DNA of 64,000 nucleotides from Prevotella sp. (GTDB lineage: Bacteria > Bacteroidota > Bacteroidia > Bacteroidales > Muribaculaceae). The stretch is taken from the NCBI GenBank assembly GCA_023666665.1, contig JAMPBN010000001.1:767284-831283 (forward strand). Reading direction: 5' to 3'. Below, piece by piece: positions 1 through 7,374 of this stretch. Made by a program: the position numbers and the translations under genes. Within the stretch, counting starts at the first letter, position 1. Each line of letters starts with the position of its first letter. The notes below the pieces were generated by a model. That model was not told the origin of the DNA. It made no database searches and was given only the letters and a program-made list of their open reading frames with translations.

Positions 1-726
1 TGTGGTTGCATCGCCCACAAGAGCCAAGTAACCGCCATCTTTATTGATAATTTGGCAGTTGTCGCGTGTGCCGGTGAGCTTCCATTGGAAAGCGTTTGTG
101 GGGTTGGCTTTAGCCTGAAGCACCGGGTTGCCAATGCCGTTGGCTTTCATAACGATGCTTTGGGTTTTCCAGCGCATATAGTAGTATACTTCTTCGTTGT
201 CGTTGCTGAAAATGGGTAGTACGGAGAAGTCGATGTTTACTACTGTGCCGTCGGTGGTGTATATTTTCAGGGGGTTGTTCGTGTCGTTGGCGGTATATTC
301 GTGAATTTCGCGACCGGTACCATAACCCTGGTGTTGGTTCATATGGTCGGACTGGCCTACGCGACCGATTTCGTATGCACCGGCATGGTCAGAGTTGGTA
401 GTGGAGGTAATATAGAGTGCCACACCTTCGGCAGCAGTGCGAAATGCTGCGTCGGAGTAAGATACTTCGTTGCCGAGTTTTGAGCGCAATATAAAGCTGT
501 CTTTATTGCCGATGAATTGCCAAAGTTGAGCGTCGGCTGTGGGCGCGGATGCCGCTGTTTTCAGCGGGTTGCCGGCGCCTTGGTCGGCGATGGCTGCATC
601 GCCTCGACTGAAGCGTACCTGATACCACACCGGGGAGTCGGTAGTAGAAAATTGCACTTGAGCGTTGGCAATGCCCGCGAGGGTCATCACTGCAGCAGCA
701 AGTGTTGCTTTAAGATTGAAGTTCAT
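1..726 (-). CDS. Secreted protein, N-terminal part (runs off the left edge)
   Basis: Reading frame open from ATG at 726 to base 1; the C-terminus lies outside the window. The first ~22 residues (MNFNLKATLAAAVMTLAGIA then NAQ) form a clear signal peptide, so the product leaves the cytoplasm. The visible 242 residues are rich in Asn, Thr and aromatic residues and repeat a motif in which Trp follows a short hydrophobic step (VWYQVRF, LWQFIG, FQWKLTG), the look of ricin-like beta-trefoil repeats; the large protein at 27944-31363 has the same style. A well-formed Bacteroidetes promoter stands just upstream. Function unknown; surface or exported carbohydrate binding is a guess from the repeats. Confidence 0.8.
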   Translation of the reverse strand, partial: MNFNLKATLAAAVMTLAGIANAQVQFSTTDSPVWYQVRFSRGDAAIADQGAGNPLKTAASAPTADAQLWQFIGNKDSFILRSKLGNEVSYSDAAFRTAAEGVALYITSTTNSDHAGAYEIGRVGQSDHMNQHQGYGTGREIHEYTANDTNNPLKIYTTDGTVVNIDFSVLPIFSNDNEEVYYYMRWKTQSIVMKANGIGNPVLQAKANPTNAFQWKLTGTRDNCQIINKDGGYLALVGDATT

Positions 727-757
727 AATATTTAGTGAGATTGGTTTAATTTTGGGG

Positions 758-790
758 CAAATATAGTTAAAAATGACGAAATGAGCAAAA
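758..790 (-). promoter_or_regulatory. Promoter for the secreted protein at 1-726
   Basis: Reverse-strand -33 box TTTTG (786-790) and -7 box TATATTTG (758-765), separated by 20 bp, matching the Bacteroides primary sigma consensus TTTG / TAnnTTTG. It overlaps the ATG at 781 of the forward sodB frame, one reason to start sodB downstream at 844. Confidence 0.75.
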
Positions 791-843
791 CTTTTGCTTC
801 CTCGGCTTGTTATAACGATGAAATTAATCTTAAAACAACTGCT

Positions 844-1419
844 ATGAAATACGTTCAGCCCGAATTACCATACGACACCGCCGCCCTTGCTCCCGCAATC
901 TCCGAAGAAACCGTGAAGTTTCATTATGGCAAGCATGAAAAGGCGTATATCGACAATCTTAACGCAATGATTAAAGATACACGCTTTGAGGATATGAGCC
1001 TCGAGGAGATTATCACCGAGAGCGACGGCGCTCTTTTCAATAACGCTTCTCAGGCTTGGAACCACATTTTTTACTTCTTTGGCCTCAACCCCGAGGGAGG
1101 CGGCGAACCGGGCGGCGACCTACGCAAGGCCATTGACCGCGATTTCGGCTCGTTCGACCAGTTTAAGGATGAGTTTGTCAAGGCCGGTGCGGGGCTGTTT
1201 GGCAGCGGCTGGGTGTGGTTGTCGTCAGATTCCGACGGCAAGCTCTTTATTCAGGCACTGTCGAATGCCGGCAATCCGATGACCCACGGGCTTACGCCGC
1301 TGATGACATTCGACGTTTGGGAACACGCATACTACCTCGACTACCAGAACCGTCGCGCCGACGCTCTCAAAACGCTTTGGGACTTTGTCGACTGGGATGT
1401 GGTCGAGTCAAGATATTAA
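844..1419 (+). CDS. sodB: Superoxide dismutase, Fe/Mn type
   Basis: Converts superoxide to hydrogen peroxide and oxygen in the cytoplasm. The 191-residue product has the two-domain Fe/Mn-SOD layout: an N-terminal helical hairpin with HYGKHEKAYIDNLN (metal ligand His27, gateway His31), a second His ligand in NNASQAWNHIFYFFGL, and the C-terminal Asp/His ligands in FDVWEHAYYLDYQNRR. I start at 844 (MKYVQPELPY), which fits the family; an in-frame ATG at 781 would add 21 residues and falls inside the divergent promoter. Bacteroidales enzymes of this family can be cambialistic (Fe or Mn); the sequence alone does not decide the metal. Followed by a terminator, so probably monocistronic. Confidence 0.95.
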   Translation: MKYVQPELPYDTAALAPAISEETVKFHYGKHEKAYIDNLNAMIKDTRFEDMSLEEIITESDGALFNNASQAWNHIFYFFGLNPEGGGEPGGDLRKAIDRDFGSFDQFKDEFVKAGAGLFGSGWVWLSSDSDGKLFIQALSNAGNPMTHGLTPLMTFDVWEHAYYLDYQNRRADALKTLWDFVDWDVVESRY

Positions 1420-1437
1420 GCATAATGTGATGAATGG

Positions 1438-1470
1438 AGAGAGAGGCACGCGTGAGCGCCCCTCTTTTTC
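1438..1470 (+). terminator. Terminator after sodB
   Basis: Stem AGAGG (1442-1446) with CCTCT (1461-1465), extendable with a mismatch, running directly into a T-rich tract (TTTTTCTCTTTTT). Confidence 0.6.
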
Positions 1471-1578
1471 TCTTTTTATGAACTTTTTTTGCGGTGAGGT
1501 TGTTATAATAGCAAAGACAACAAAAGCTTTTTCTATTGTGTGAAAGAAATGTGATAATGATTGGTTTATTATTTGACG

Positions 1579-1602
1579 AGGAGTGACTGTGAAGCCACTC
1601 CT
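1579..1602. other. Perfect 7-bp inverted repeat upstream of the kinase promoter
   Basis: AGGAGTG (1579-1585) and CACTCCT (1596-1602) around a 10-nt loop, ending 6 nt before the -33 box of the next promoter. It could be an operator or a secondary stop for sodB read-through; there is no good T-run. The rest of 1480-1608 is AT-rich with nothing else recognised. Confidence 0.4.
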
Positions 1603-1608
1603 TGCTGA

Positions 1609-1640
1609 TTTTGGTAATTGATTAAATTTTCTTAAATTTG
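1609..1640 (+). promoter_or_regulatory. Promoter of the kinase-serB-murI run, nearly leaderless
   Basis: -33 box TTTTG (1609-1613), 19-bp spacer, -7 box TAAATTTG (1633-1640). Only 5 nt separate the -7 box from ATG at 1646, so initiation a few bases after the box gives an mRNA with little or no 5' leader. Confidence 0.7.
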
Positions 1641-1645
1641 CGCTT

Positions 1646-2449
1646 ATGATTATAATTGCAGACGCAGGAAGCACGAAAGTGGAGTGGTGCGCGGCCAATT
1701 CGGCTGCGGACTGCCGCACGTTTGTGACTCCGGGAATTAATGCCACGCAGATGAGCGAGGAAGAGCTGCGCCGGCGCTTCGTCGAAGCGCTGGGCGGCTT
1801 GACACCCGATGCCATATACTATTATGGAGCGGGATGCGCAACTCCCGAAATCTGCACCAAGGTTGTCGGCGCAATGCCCTCTGGTGCGGCCGTGGAGGTG
1901 GCCTCCGATATGCTCGGGGCGGCACGTGCGCTCTATGGCCGCGAGTCCGGCCTTGCGCTGATTCTCGGCACCGGAAGCAACTCCGCGCTCTACGACGGCC
2001 ACTCTCTTACGCTCAATATGCCGCCGCTCGGCTTCATACTCGGCGATGAAGGGGGCGGTGCATCTTTGGGTAAACGTTTGCTCAATACGGCGTATCGCAC
2101 CGGGCTGCTGCGCCCCGAGCTTGAACGCTTTCTCGAAATGGGCTACGGCGAAATTCTTGAACGCGTGTATCGCCGCCCCGAGGCAAACAAATTTTTGGCG
2201 TCGCTCGTTCCGTTTATTGCCGAGCACTCCGAGCGCCTAAGTGCCGTAATCGATGCTGAGTTTGACGCGCTCTTCGACGCGATGTCGCCGTATTATTACC
2301 ACTACCGCAAGTTGCGCGCCGTGGGCGGCGTAGCCAAGACTTTTGAGCCGCAGCTCCGCGCTCGCGCCGCGCTCCACGGCTTCACTATCGACCAAATTCA
2401 AGATCGCCCTATGATGGGCCTCATAAGTTATCATCTCAATGAAAGATAA
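1646..2449 (+). CDS. N-acetylglucosamine kinase-like protein (BadF/BadG/BcrA/BcrD ATPase fold)
   Basis: 267 residues with the actin/hexokinase-like ATPase fold: phosphate-1 loop ADAGSTKVEW (residues 5-14), phosphate-2 region LILGTGSNSAL (about 105-115), and FILGDEGGGASLGK (130-143), typical of eukaryotic-type GlcNAc kinases and the BadF/BadG family. Likely phosphorylates an amino sugar, perhaps GlcNAc recovered from cell wall or host glycans; the substrate is inferred. It ends 11 bp inside serB, and the run continues through mscL, murI and dusB, so it may be co-expressed with cell-wall precursor genes. The initiating ATG sits almost at the predicted transcription start. Confidence 0.8.
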   Translation: MIIIADAGSTKVEWCAANSAADCRTFVTPGINATQMSEEELRRRFVEALGGLTPDAIYYYGAGCATPEICTKVVGAMPSGAAVEVASDMLGAARALYGRESGLALILGTGSNSALYDGHSLTLNMPPLGFILGDEGGGASLGKRLLNTAYRTGLLRPELERFLEMGYGEILERVYRRPEANKFLASLVPFIAEHSERLSAVIDAEFDALFDAMSPYYYHYRKLRAVGGVAKTFEPQLRARAALHGFTIDQIQDRPMMGLISYHLNER

Positions 2450-3671
2450 TAAAACAGAACTGATTCTCATCAACATAACCGGAGTTGACCGCCCGGGCGT
2501 CACCTCGGCGCTCACAGGCATTCTCGGTCAGCATAAGGCTTCGATTCTCGACATCGGCCAAAGCACTATTCACCACTACCTCTCGCTGGGCATTCTCATA
2601 AAAACCGACTCGGCAAGCTCGGGCAACATTCTGAAAGACCTCCTTTTTAAGGCATCGGAGTTGAATCTCAACATCCGCTTCACGCCCACCGACGTCAACG
2701 ACTATGAAACTTGGGTAAATATGCAGGGCAAGAGTCGCTGGATTATCACGATGCTTGGCCGCCGACTTACCGCCGACCATATTGCCAAACTCACTGCCGA
2801 AGTCGCCGCCGAGGGGCTTAACATTGAAAACATCAAGCGCCTAACCGGGCGCATCTCGCTGCAACACAAGGAAGACAAAAAGTCGAAAACCTGCATCGAG
2901 ATGGCCGTGCGCGGCAATCCTGCCGATCGCAGCGGCCTGAGCCGCCGATTCCTCGAAATCGCGTCAAGCAACGATGTTGACATCTCCTTTCAGGAAGACA
3001 ACGTGTTTCGACGTACGCGCCGCCTGATTTGCTTCGATATGGACTCCACCCTCATCGAAACCGAGGTTATCGACGAACTGGCCATGCGCGCCGGGGTTGG
3101 CGATCAGGTCAAGGCAATCACCGAGCGGGCCATGCGCGGCGAAATTGACTTCGTGGAGAGTTTTACGGAGCGCGTTGCGCTGCTTAAAGGACTGGACATC
3201 AGCGTGATGCAAGATATTGCGGAACATCTGCCCATAACCGAGGGGCTGGAGCGTATGATGACCGTGTTGAAACGCGCCGGCTATAAAACGGCGATACTTT
3301 CGGGCGGTTTCACATACTTTGGCGACTATCTGCGCCGCAAGTATGGTTTTGACTATGTGTATGCCAACGAGCTTGAGGTTGACGAGACCGGTCACCTCAC
3401 CGGGCGCTATGTCGGCGAGGTTGTTGACGGTCGCCGCAAGGCAGAACTGCTGAAGTTGCTGGCTCAGGTTGAAAACGTCAACATTGCGCAGACCATTGCC
3501 GTGGGCGATGGTGCCAACGACCTGCCGATGCTTGCCACTGCCGGTCTTGGCATTGCATTCCACGCCAAACCCAAAGTCAAGCAGACTGCCGAACAGAGCC
3601 TGTCGACCATCGGCCTCGACGGCGTACTCTACTTCCTCGGTTTCAAAGACTCGCTGATGGAACTGAAGTAA
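2439..3671 (+). CDS. serB: Phosphoserine phosphatase with two N-terminal ACT domains
   Basis: Last step of serine synthesis: O-phosphoserine to serine plus phosphate. The 410-residue protein has two ACT-like regulatory domains (about 5-90 and 97-185), then a HAD phosphatase: motif I CFDMDSTLIE with nucleophile Asp200 and Asp202, motif II Ser288 in ILSGGF, and motif IV VGDGANDLPML (Asp357, Asp361). Length and layout match other Bacteroidetes SerB proteins. The ACT domains suggest allosteric control by an amino acid (known for ACT proteins; ligand inferred). ATG at 2439 overlaps the preceding gene by 11 bp, implying translational coupling. Its TAA is the first three bases of a heptamer repeat array. 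Confidence 0.95.
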   Translation: MKDNKTELILINITGVDRPGVTSALTGILGQHKASILDIGQSTIHHYLSLGILIKTDSASSGNILKDLLFKASELNLNIRFTPTDVNDYETWVNMQGKSRWIITMLGRRLTADHIAKLTAEVAAEGLNIENIKRLTGRISLQHKEDKKSKTCIEMAVRGNPADRSGLSRRFLEIASSNDVDISFQEDNVFRRTRRLICFDMDSTLIETEVIDELAMRAGVGDQVKAITERAMRGEIDFVESFTERVALLKGLDISVMQDIAEHLPITEGLERMMTVLKRAGYKTAILSGGFTYFGDYLRRKYGFDYVYANELEVDETGHLTGRYVGEVVDGRRKAELLKLLAQVENVNIAQTIAVGDGANDLPMLATAGLGIAFHAKPKVKQTAEQSLSTIGLDGVLYFLGFKDSLMELK

Positions 3672-3767
3672 TTCATAATTGAGAATGCATAATGCATAAT
3701 TTAATTCATAATTCATAATAAACCCAAAGCCCAAGGCCTAAAGCCCAAGGCCCAAAACCCAAAACCT
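3669..3767. repeat. Heptamer tandem array filling the serB-mscL spacer
   Basis: The spacer reads in units of seven starting at the serB stop codon: TAATTCA, TAATTGA, GAATGCA, TAATGCA, TAATTTA, a 5-nt partial, TAATTCA, TAATAAA, then six CCCAARG-type units (CCCAAAG, CCCAAGG, CCTAAAG, CCCAAGG, CCCAAAA, CCCAAAA) ending 3 bases before mscL ATG. The first half puts TAA in each unit, hence stops in all three frames. Nearly the same ~30-bp block recurs on the other strand after the stop at 27944. Confidence 0.85.
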
Positions 3768-4202
3768 ATGAGCTTTTTATCTGATTTCAAAGCCTTTGCA
3801 ATGAAAGGCAACATTCTCGACATGGCAGTCGGTGTAATCATCGGCGGCGCGTTTGGTAAAATCGTAACCTCGCTGGTCAACGATGTGATTATGCCCTGCG
3901 TTGGTATCCTCACCGGCGGCGTAAACTTCACCGAACTGAAAGCCGTGCTCCACGACGCCGTGCTTGACCCTACCACACAAGAGGTTGTCAAGGAGGCCGT
4001 TACGCTCAACTACGGTATGTTTATCCAAAACATCGTTGACTTCCTCATCATTGCATTCTCGATTTTCTGCGCCCTCAAGGCCATTATGAAGTTCAAGAAG
4101 CAGGAAGAAGCCAAGGAGGAAGCCCCCGCCCCCGCTCCCGAACCCACCAAGGAAGAAGTTTTGCTCACTGAAATCCGCGACATTCTCAAGAACAAAGAGT
4201 GA
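3768..4202 (+). CDS. mscL: Large-conductance mechanosensitive channel
   Basis: Inner-membrane channel that opens under membrane tension to release solutes during osmotic downshock. 144 residues; N-terminal amphipathic helix MSFLSDFKAFAMKGNILDMA, pore helix TM1 AVGVIIGGAFGKIVTSLVND with its glycine-packing pattern, periplasmic loop about 45-75, TM2 FIQNIVDFLIIAFSIFCALK, and a charged cytoplasmic helix. An Ala/Pro/Glu-rich linker (EEAPAPAPEPTKEE) lengthens the C-terminal bundle slightly over the E. coli form. Its stop overlaps the GTG start of murI by 4 bp. The upstream spacer is entirely heptamer repeats, so it probably depends on serB transcription. Confidence 0.96.
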   Translation: MSFLSDFKAFAMKGNILDMAVGVIIGGAFGKIVTSLVNDVIMPCVGILTGGVNFTELKAVLHDAVLDPTTQEVVKEAVTLNYGMFIQNIVDFLIIAFSIFCALKAIMKFKKQEEAKEEAPAPAPEPTKEEVLLTEIRDILKNKE

Positions 4203-5038
4203 ACCTCGCCGACATAAAGACTCCGGGTCCCATAGGCGTTTTCGACAGCGGCTATGGCGGCCTCACCATTCTTGAGGGCATACGTAGGCTGATGCCCCAA
4301 AACGACTATTTATATCTTGGCGACAACGCCCGCGCACCTTACGGCTCACGCTCGTTTGAGGTAGTGTATCAATTCACGCTTCAGGCCGTCACCCGGCTGT
4401 TTGAACTCGGGTGTCAGCTGGTGATTTTAGGGTGCAACACAGCCTCAGCCAAGGCGTTGCGCTCCATTCAGCAGCTCGACCTCCCTCATTTGGCTCCCGA
4501 ACGACGTGTACTCGGCATTATCCGCCCGACCGTTGAAGCCATCGGCCAATATACCAAAAACGGCCACATAGGCATCTTCGGCACCCCTGGCACCATCCGC
4601 TCGCAGAGCTACGACATTGAGATTGCCAAACTGTATCCCGACTTCATCACCACCGGGCAGGAGTGTCCGCTGTGGGTGCCGCTGGTCGAGAACCGCGAGT
4701 TCGACAATCCCGGCGCAGATTATTTCGTTGAGAAATACATAGACCGGCTCCTGCACCGCGACCCGCTGATTGACACCACATTGCTGGGTTGCACACATTA
4801 TCCGCTGCTGCTGCGCAAAATCCGCAAATATATGCCCGAGGAGGTGAAGATTGTGACGCAGGGCGACATCGTGGCCCGCTCGCTGCAAGACTACCTGCAC
4901 CGACATCCCGAAATGGATGCCCGCGTGAGCAAAAGCGGACGCACGGAATATCTCACCACTGAGAGCGCCGAAAAGTTCTCGGAAACCGGGTCGCTGTTTC
5001 TTTCAAAACCCATTGAAGCAACGAGTATAGCGCTATGA
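4199..5038 (+). CDS. murI: Glutamate racemase
   Basis: Makes D-glutamate for peptidoglycan. 279 residues with the two-Cys racemase layout: PIGVFDSGYGGLTIL (residues 11-25), YLGDNARAPYG, first catalytic Cys79 in ILGCNTASA, second catalytic Cys198 in LLGCTHYPLLL. The likely start is GTG at 4199, in a GTGA overlap with the mscL stop; no ATG lies close enough to keep the conserved N-terminus. Its own stop overlaps dusB ATG (ATGA). The last ~30 residues after the fold are variable. Confidence 0.95.
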   Translation: MNLADIKTPGPIGVFDSGYGGLTILEGIRRLMPQNDYLYLGDNARAPYGSRSFEVVYQFTLQAVTRLFELGCQLVILGCNTASAKALRSIQQLDLPHLAPERRVLGIIRPTVEAIGQYTKNGHIGIFGTPGTIRSQSYDIEIAKLYPDFITTGQECPLWVPLVENREFDNPGADYFVEKYIDRLLHRDPLIDTTLLGCTHYPLLLRKIRKYMPEEVKIVTQGDIVARSLQDYLHRHPEMDARVSKSGRTEYLTTESAEKFSETGSLFLSKPIEATSIAL

Positions 5039-5997
5039 GAATCGGAACGATAGACTTAGGCGAGCGCCCGGTAATGTTGGCTCCGATGGAGGACGTTACT
5101 GACGGCTCTTTTCGCCTGATTGCCAAGGAAAACGGCGCGGATATGGTCTACACGGAGTTTGTCAGCGCCGATGCCCTGATTCGCGACATTGCCGCGACCA
5201 CCCGCAAGCTCAACATTGACAGCCGCGAGCGCCCCGTAGCAATTCAGATTTATGGCCGCGAGGCCGACGTTATGGTTCAAGCCGCCAAAATCGTTGAGGA
5301 GGCAAGCCCCGACATTCTCGACATCAACTTCGGCTGTCCGGTGAAGAAAGTGGCCGGCAAGGGTGCCGGAGCGGGTTTGCTCCGAGACGTCCCCAAGATG
5401 CTGGAGATTACCCGGGCGGTGGTCAACGCCGTGAAGATTCCCGTGACGGTGAAGACCCGCCTGGGCTGGGACTGCGAAAATAAAATCATAGTGGAGCTTG
5501 CCGAGCAGCTGCAGGATTGCGGCATCGCAGCACTGACCGTGCACGGGCGCACGCGCTCGCAGATGTACACCGGTCAGGCCGACTGGGAAATGATTGCCCG
5601 GGTCAAGGAAAACCCCCGGCTGACAATTCCCCTGATTGGCAACGGCGACATTGCCACCAAGGCGCAGGTTGATGAGGCATTCATACGCTATGGCGTAGAC
5701 GGCGTGATGGTTGGGCGGGCAGCAATTGGTGCGCCGTGGATTTTCCATGAGCTGAAAATCGGCGAACCCATCAACGTTCACCGTCAGTTTGATTACCTGC
5801 GCCGACAAATCAACGAGAGCGTTGAGCGCATTGACCCGATTCGCGGAATTCTGCACATTCGCCGCCACATTGCAGCAACTCCGCTGTTCAAGGGTATTCC
5901 CAACTTCCGACAGACGCGCATTCAGATGCTTCAGACCCCCAACCCCGACTCTCTTATCGAACTAATAAATAAGGTAGAAAAAGAATATTATGCTTAA
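5035..5997 (+). CDS. dusB: tRNA-dihydrouridine synthase, DusB family
   Basis: FMN enzyme reducing specific uridines in the tRNA D-loop to dihydrouridine. 320 residues forming a TIM barrel plus C-terminal helical domain; APMEDVTDGSFR (16-27) at the barrel start, catalytic Cys101 in NFGCPVKKVAGKGAG, VKTRLGWD, TVHGRTRSQMYTGQADW, and the FMN phosphate site GNGDI..DGVMVGRAAIGAPW. Starts within the murI stop codon and overlaps the next gene by 8 bp, so it belongs to a tightly packed operon. Assignment to the DusB branch rather than DusA or DusC rests on overall similarity. Confidence 0.93.
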   Translation: MRIGTIDLGERPVMLAPMEDVTDGSFRLIAKENGADMVYTEFVSADALIRDIAATTRKLNIDSRERPVAIQIYGREADVMVQAAKIVEEASPDILDINFGCPVKKVAGKGAGAGLLRDVPKMLEITRAVVNAVKIPVTVKTRLGWDCENKIIVELAEQLQDCGIAALTVHGRTRSQMYTGQADWEMIARVKENPRLTIPLIGNGDIATKAQVDEAFIRYGVDGVMVGRAAIGAPWIFHELKIGEPINVHRQFDYLRRQINESVERIDPIRGILHIRRHIAATPLFKGIPNFRQTRIQMLQTPNPDSLIELINKVEKEYYA

Positions 5998-6703
5998 AAA
6001 ATCATTTATTGCAGCATTGCTTGTCTGCGGCGCAGTAGTTTCATTTGCCGCAGTTCAAGATTTTAAGGTAGACCGTTTCCAAAAAATAAAAGTAACCGGC
6101 CCGCTCGACGTGGATTGCGTGTATTGCCCCGACTCCGTGGGGGTGATTCGCGTGGATGCCCCCATAGCCGGGCAGATGCCCTGGGTAGATGCCCAGGTCA
6201 AGGGCGACAAGCTCTTGCTTCGCCTTGTTCTCCCCGACAACGTGCGCATGGGCGAGGCTCCCGTAAGCGCCGAATTGCCCTCGGTGCGCGTATATACCAA
6301 TTATCTCACCTCGGTAGAGAATGAGGGTGACAGTACCGTGCGCGTTATGACGGCAACCAACGTGCCGACATTCAAGGCTGTGCTTATTGGCAACGGCCGG
6401 CTGAGCGTTCGCGGCATTGATGCCGAAAAGGTTGATGCCAAAGTGATTGCCGGGCGCGGCATTATGGCGCTCAACGGCAAGGCTGACGAAGCGAAATATC
6501 ACATTACCGGTGTCGGCACAATTCAAGCCGACGGCCTGCAAGCTCGCGAAGCCAAGGTGCACAATACCGGAACCGGAGCCGTTGGAGTCTACGCCACCGA
6601 GAAGCTCAAAGTCACCGGCATCGGCTCAGGCTCGGTCTACGTAAAAGGCTCCCCCGAAGTCACCAAGCGCGCTCCCGGCCTCAAGCTCCAACCCATCGAA
6701 TAA
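5990..6703 (+). CDS. Exported DUF2807 (GIN-type head) beta-helix protein
   Basis: 237 residues with a signal peptide (MLKKSFIAALLVCGAVVSFA) followed by a DUF2807-type repeat: DFKVDRFQKIKVTGPLDV at the N-terminus, a hallmark of the family, then rungs rich in Gly, Val and Asn such as RLSVRGIDAEKVDAKVIAG and YHITGVGTIQADGLQA. DUF2807 proteins are common in Bacteroidetes, sit in the periplasm or on the outer membrane, and have no settled function. It overlaps dusB by 8 bp and is last in the forward operon, ending before a strong terminator. Confidence 0.85.
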   Translation: MLKKSFIAALLVCGAVVSFAAVQDFKVDRFQKIKVTGPLDVDCVYCPDSVGVIRVDAPIAGQMPWVDAQVKGDKLLLRLVLPDNVRMGEAPVSAELPSVRVYTNYLTSVENEGDSTVRVMTATNVPTFKAVLIGNGRLSVRGIDAEKVDAKVIAGRGIMALNGKADEAKYHITGVGTIQADGLQAREAKVHNTGTGAVGVYATEKLKVTGIGSGSVYVKGSPEVTKRAPGLKLQPIE

Positions 6704-6753
6704 ACGGCGATGGGTTGCCCTCTCATTGACCAAATACGCAAAGACACCAAAAT

Positions 6754-6796
6754 AAAATAATCGCTCCCCTTTTGGGAAAGCGATTATTTTATTCTT
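6754..6796. terminator. Strong bidirectional terminator
   Basis: Perfect 12-bp stem AAAATAATCGCT (6754-6765) / AGCGATTATTTT (6779-6790) around a loop with its own CCC/GGG pairing. T-runs on both strands let it end the forward dusB operon and the reverse tRNA-rpsT unit. Confidence 0.85.
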
Positions 6797-6850
6797 TATG
6801 TTTTTATATCTTTCTGTCTCAAAAAAAGACAGCCGACACAATCTGTCAAG

Positions 6851-6922
6851 TAGCCCATAGCAGAATCGAACTGCTCTTTCAAGAATGAAAATCTTGCGTC
6901 CTAACCGATAGACGAATGGGCC
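6851..6922 (-). tRNA. tRNA-Glu (TTC), copy 1, CCA not encoded
   Basis: 72-nt cloverleaf on the reverse strand: acceptor GGCCCAT / ATGGGCT, anticodon stem CAAGA / TCTTG around loop TTTTCAT (anticodon TTC), T-arm AGCAGTTCGATTCTGCT. Identical in sequence to the copy at 7236-7307, but the bases after the discriminator A are CTT, so CCA must be added enzymatically. Last element of the tRNA-rpsT-tRNA unit, just before the bidirectional terminator. Confidence 0.95.
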
Positions 6923-6940
6923 AAAAGGCGGTCGCTTGGC

Positions 6941-7198
6941 TTAAGCGGCCAATGAGTTGATGTGCTTCTGGAGTGCGCTCTTAAGGTTAGCGGCCTTGTT
7001 TTTGGAGATGGTGTTTTTGCGGGCCAGCTTATCGAGCAGAGAAGCAACAGCGTTGAATGCCTTTTGAGCTTCAGCCTTGTCTGTCATTTTGCGGATACGG
7101 CGAACTGCGGTACGAGCAGTTTTTTCGTAGTAGCGGTTGCGCAGACGGCGGCTTTCAGTCTGACGGATTCTTTTAAGTGATGACTTGTGGTTTGCCAT
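6941..7198 (-). CDS. rpsT: 30S ribosomal protein S20
   Basis: 85 residues, strongly basic, beginning [20 protein letters not shown], the usual start of bS20, a three-helix protein binding 16S rRNA. Full length. Flanked on both sides by identical tRNA-Glu genes (18 bp downstream, 37 bp upstream) with a promoter only before the upstream tRNA, so S20 is probably read from a mixed tRNA/mRNA transcript and released by tRNA end processing. Confidence 0.97.
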   Translation of the reverse strand: MANHKSSLKRIRQTESRRLRNRYYEKTARTAVRRIRKMTDKAEAQKAFNAVASLLDKLARKNTISKNKAANLKSALQKHINSLAA

Positions 7199-7235
7199 TT
7201 GATGTTTCTAATTCTATGTTTTTCTTTATTTTTGG

Positions 7236-7307
7236 TAGCCCATAGCAGAATCGAACTGCTCTTTCAAGAATGAAAATCTTGCGTCCTAACCGATAGACGA
7301 ATGGGCC
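7236..7307 (-). tRNA. tRNA-Glu (TTC), copy 2, CCA encoded
   Basis: Same 72-nt sequence as copy 1. Here the bases after the discriminator (7235-7233, reverse strand) spell CCA, so this copy encodes its 3' end. First element of the unit; its 5' end lies about 15-20 nt from the expected transcription start. Confidence 0.95.
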
Positions 7308-7328
7308 GTTTGGCTCGTTAAGCGACTG

Positions 7329-7360
7329 CAAATTTACGGCGAATTTTTGAACTGTGCAAA
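7329..7360 (-). promoter_or_regulatory. Promoter of the tRNA-Glu / rpsT / tRNA-Glu unit
   Basis: -33 box TTTG (7357-7360), 20-bp spacer, -7 box TAAATTTG (7329-7336) on the reverse strand. No other such pair occurs between here and 6851. Confidence 0.75.
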
Positions 7361-7374
7361 TTTTTTCAACTTTT

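Noticed and set aside
781..843. Earlier ATG for sodB at 781
   Set aside because: It falls inside the divergent promoter and adds 21 residues with no family similarity.
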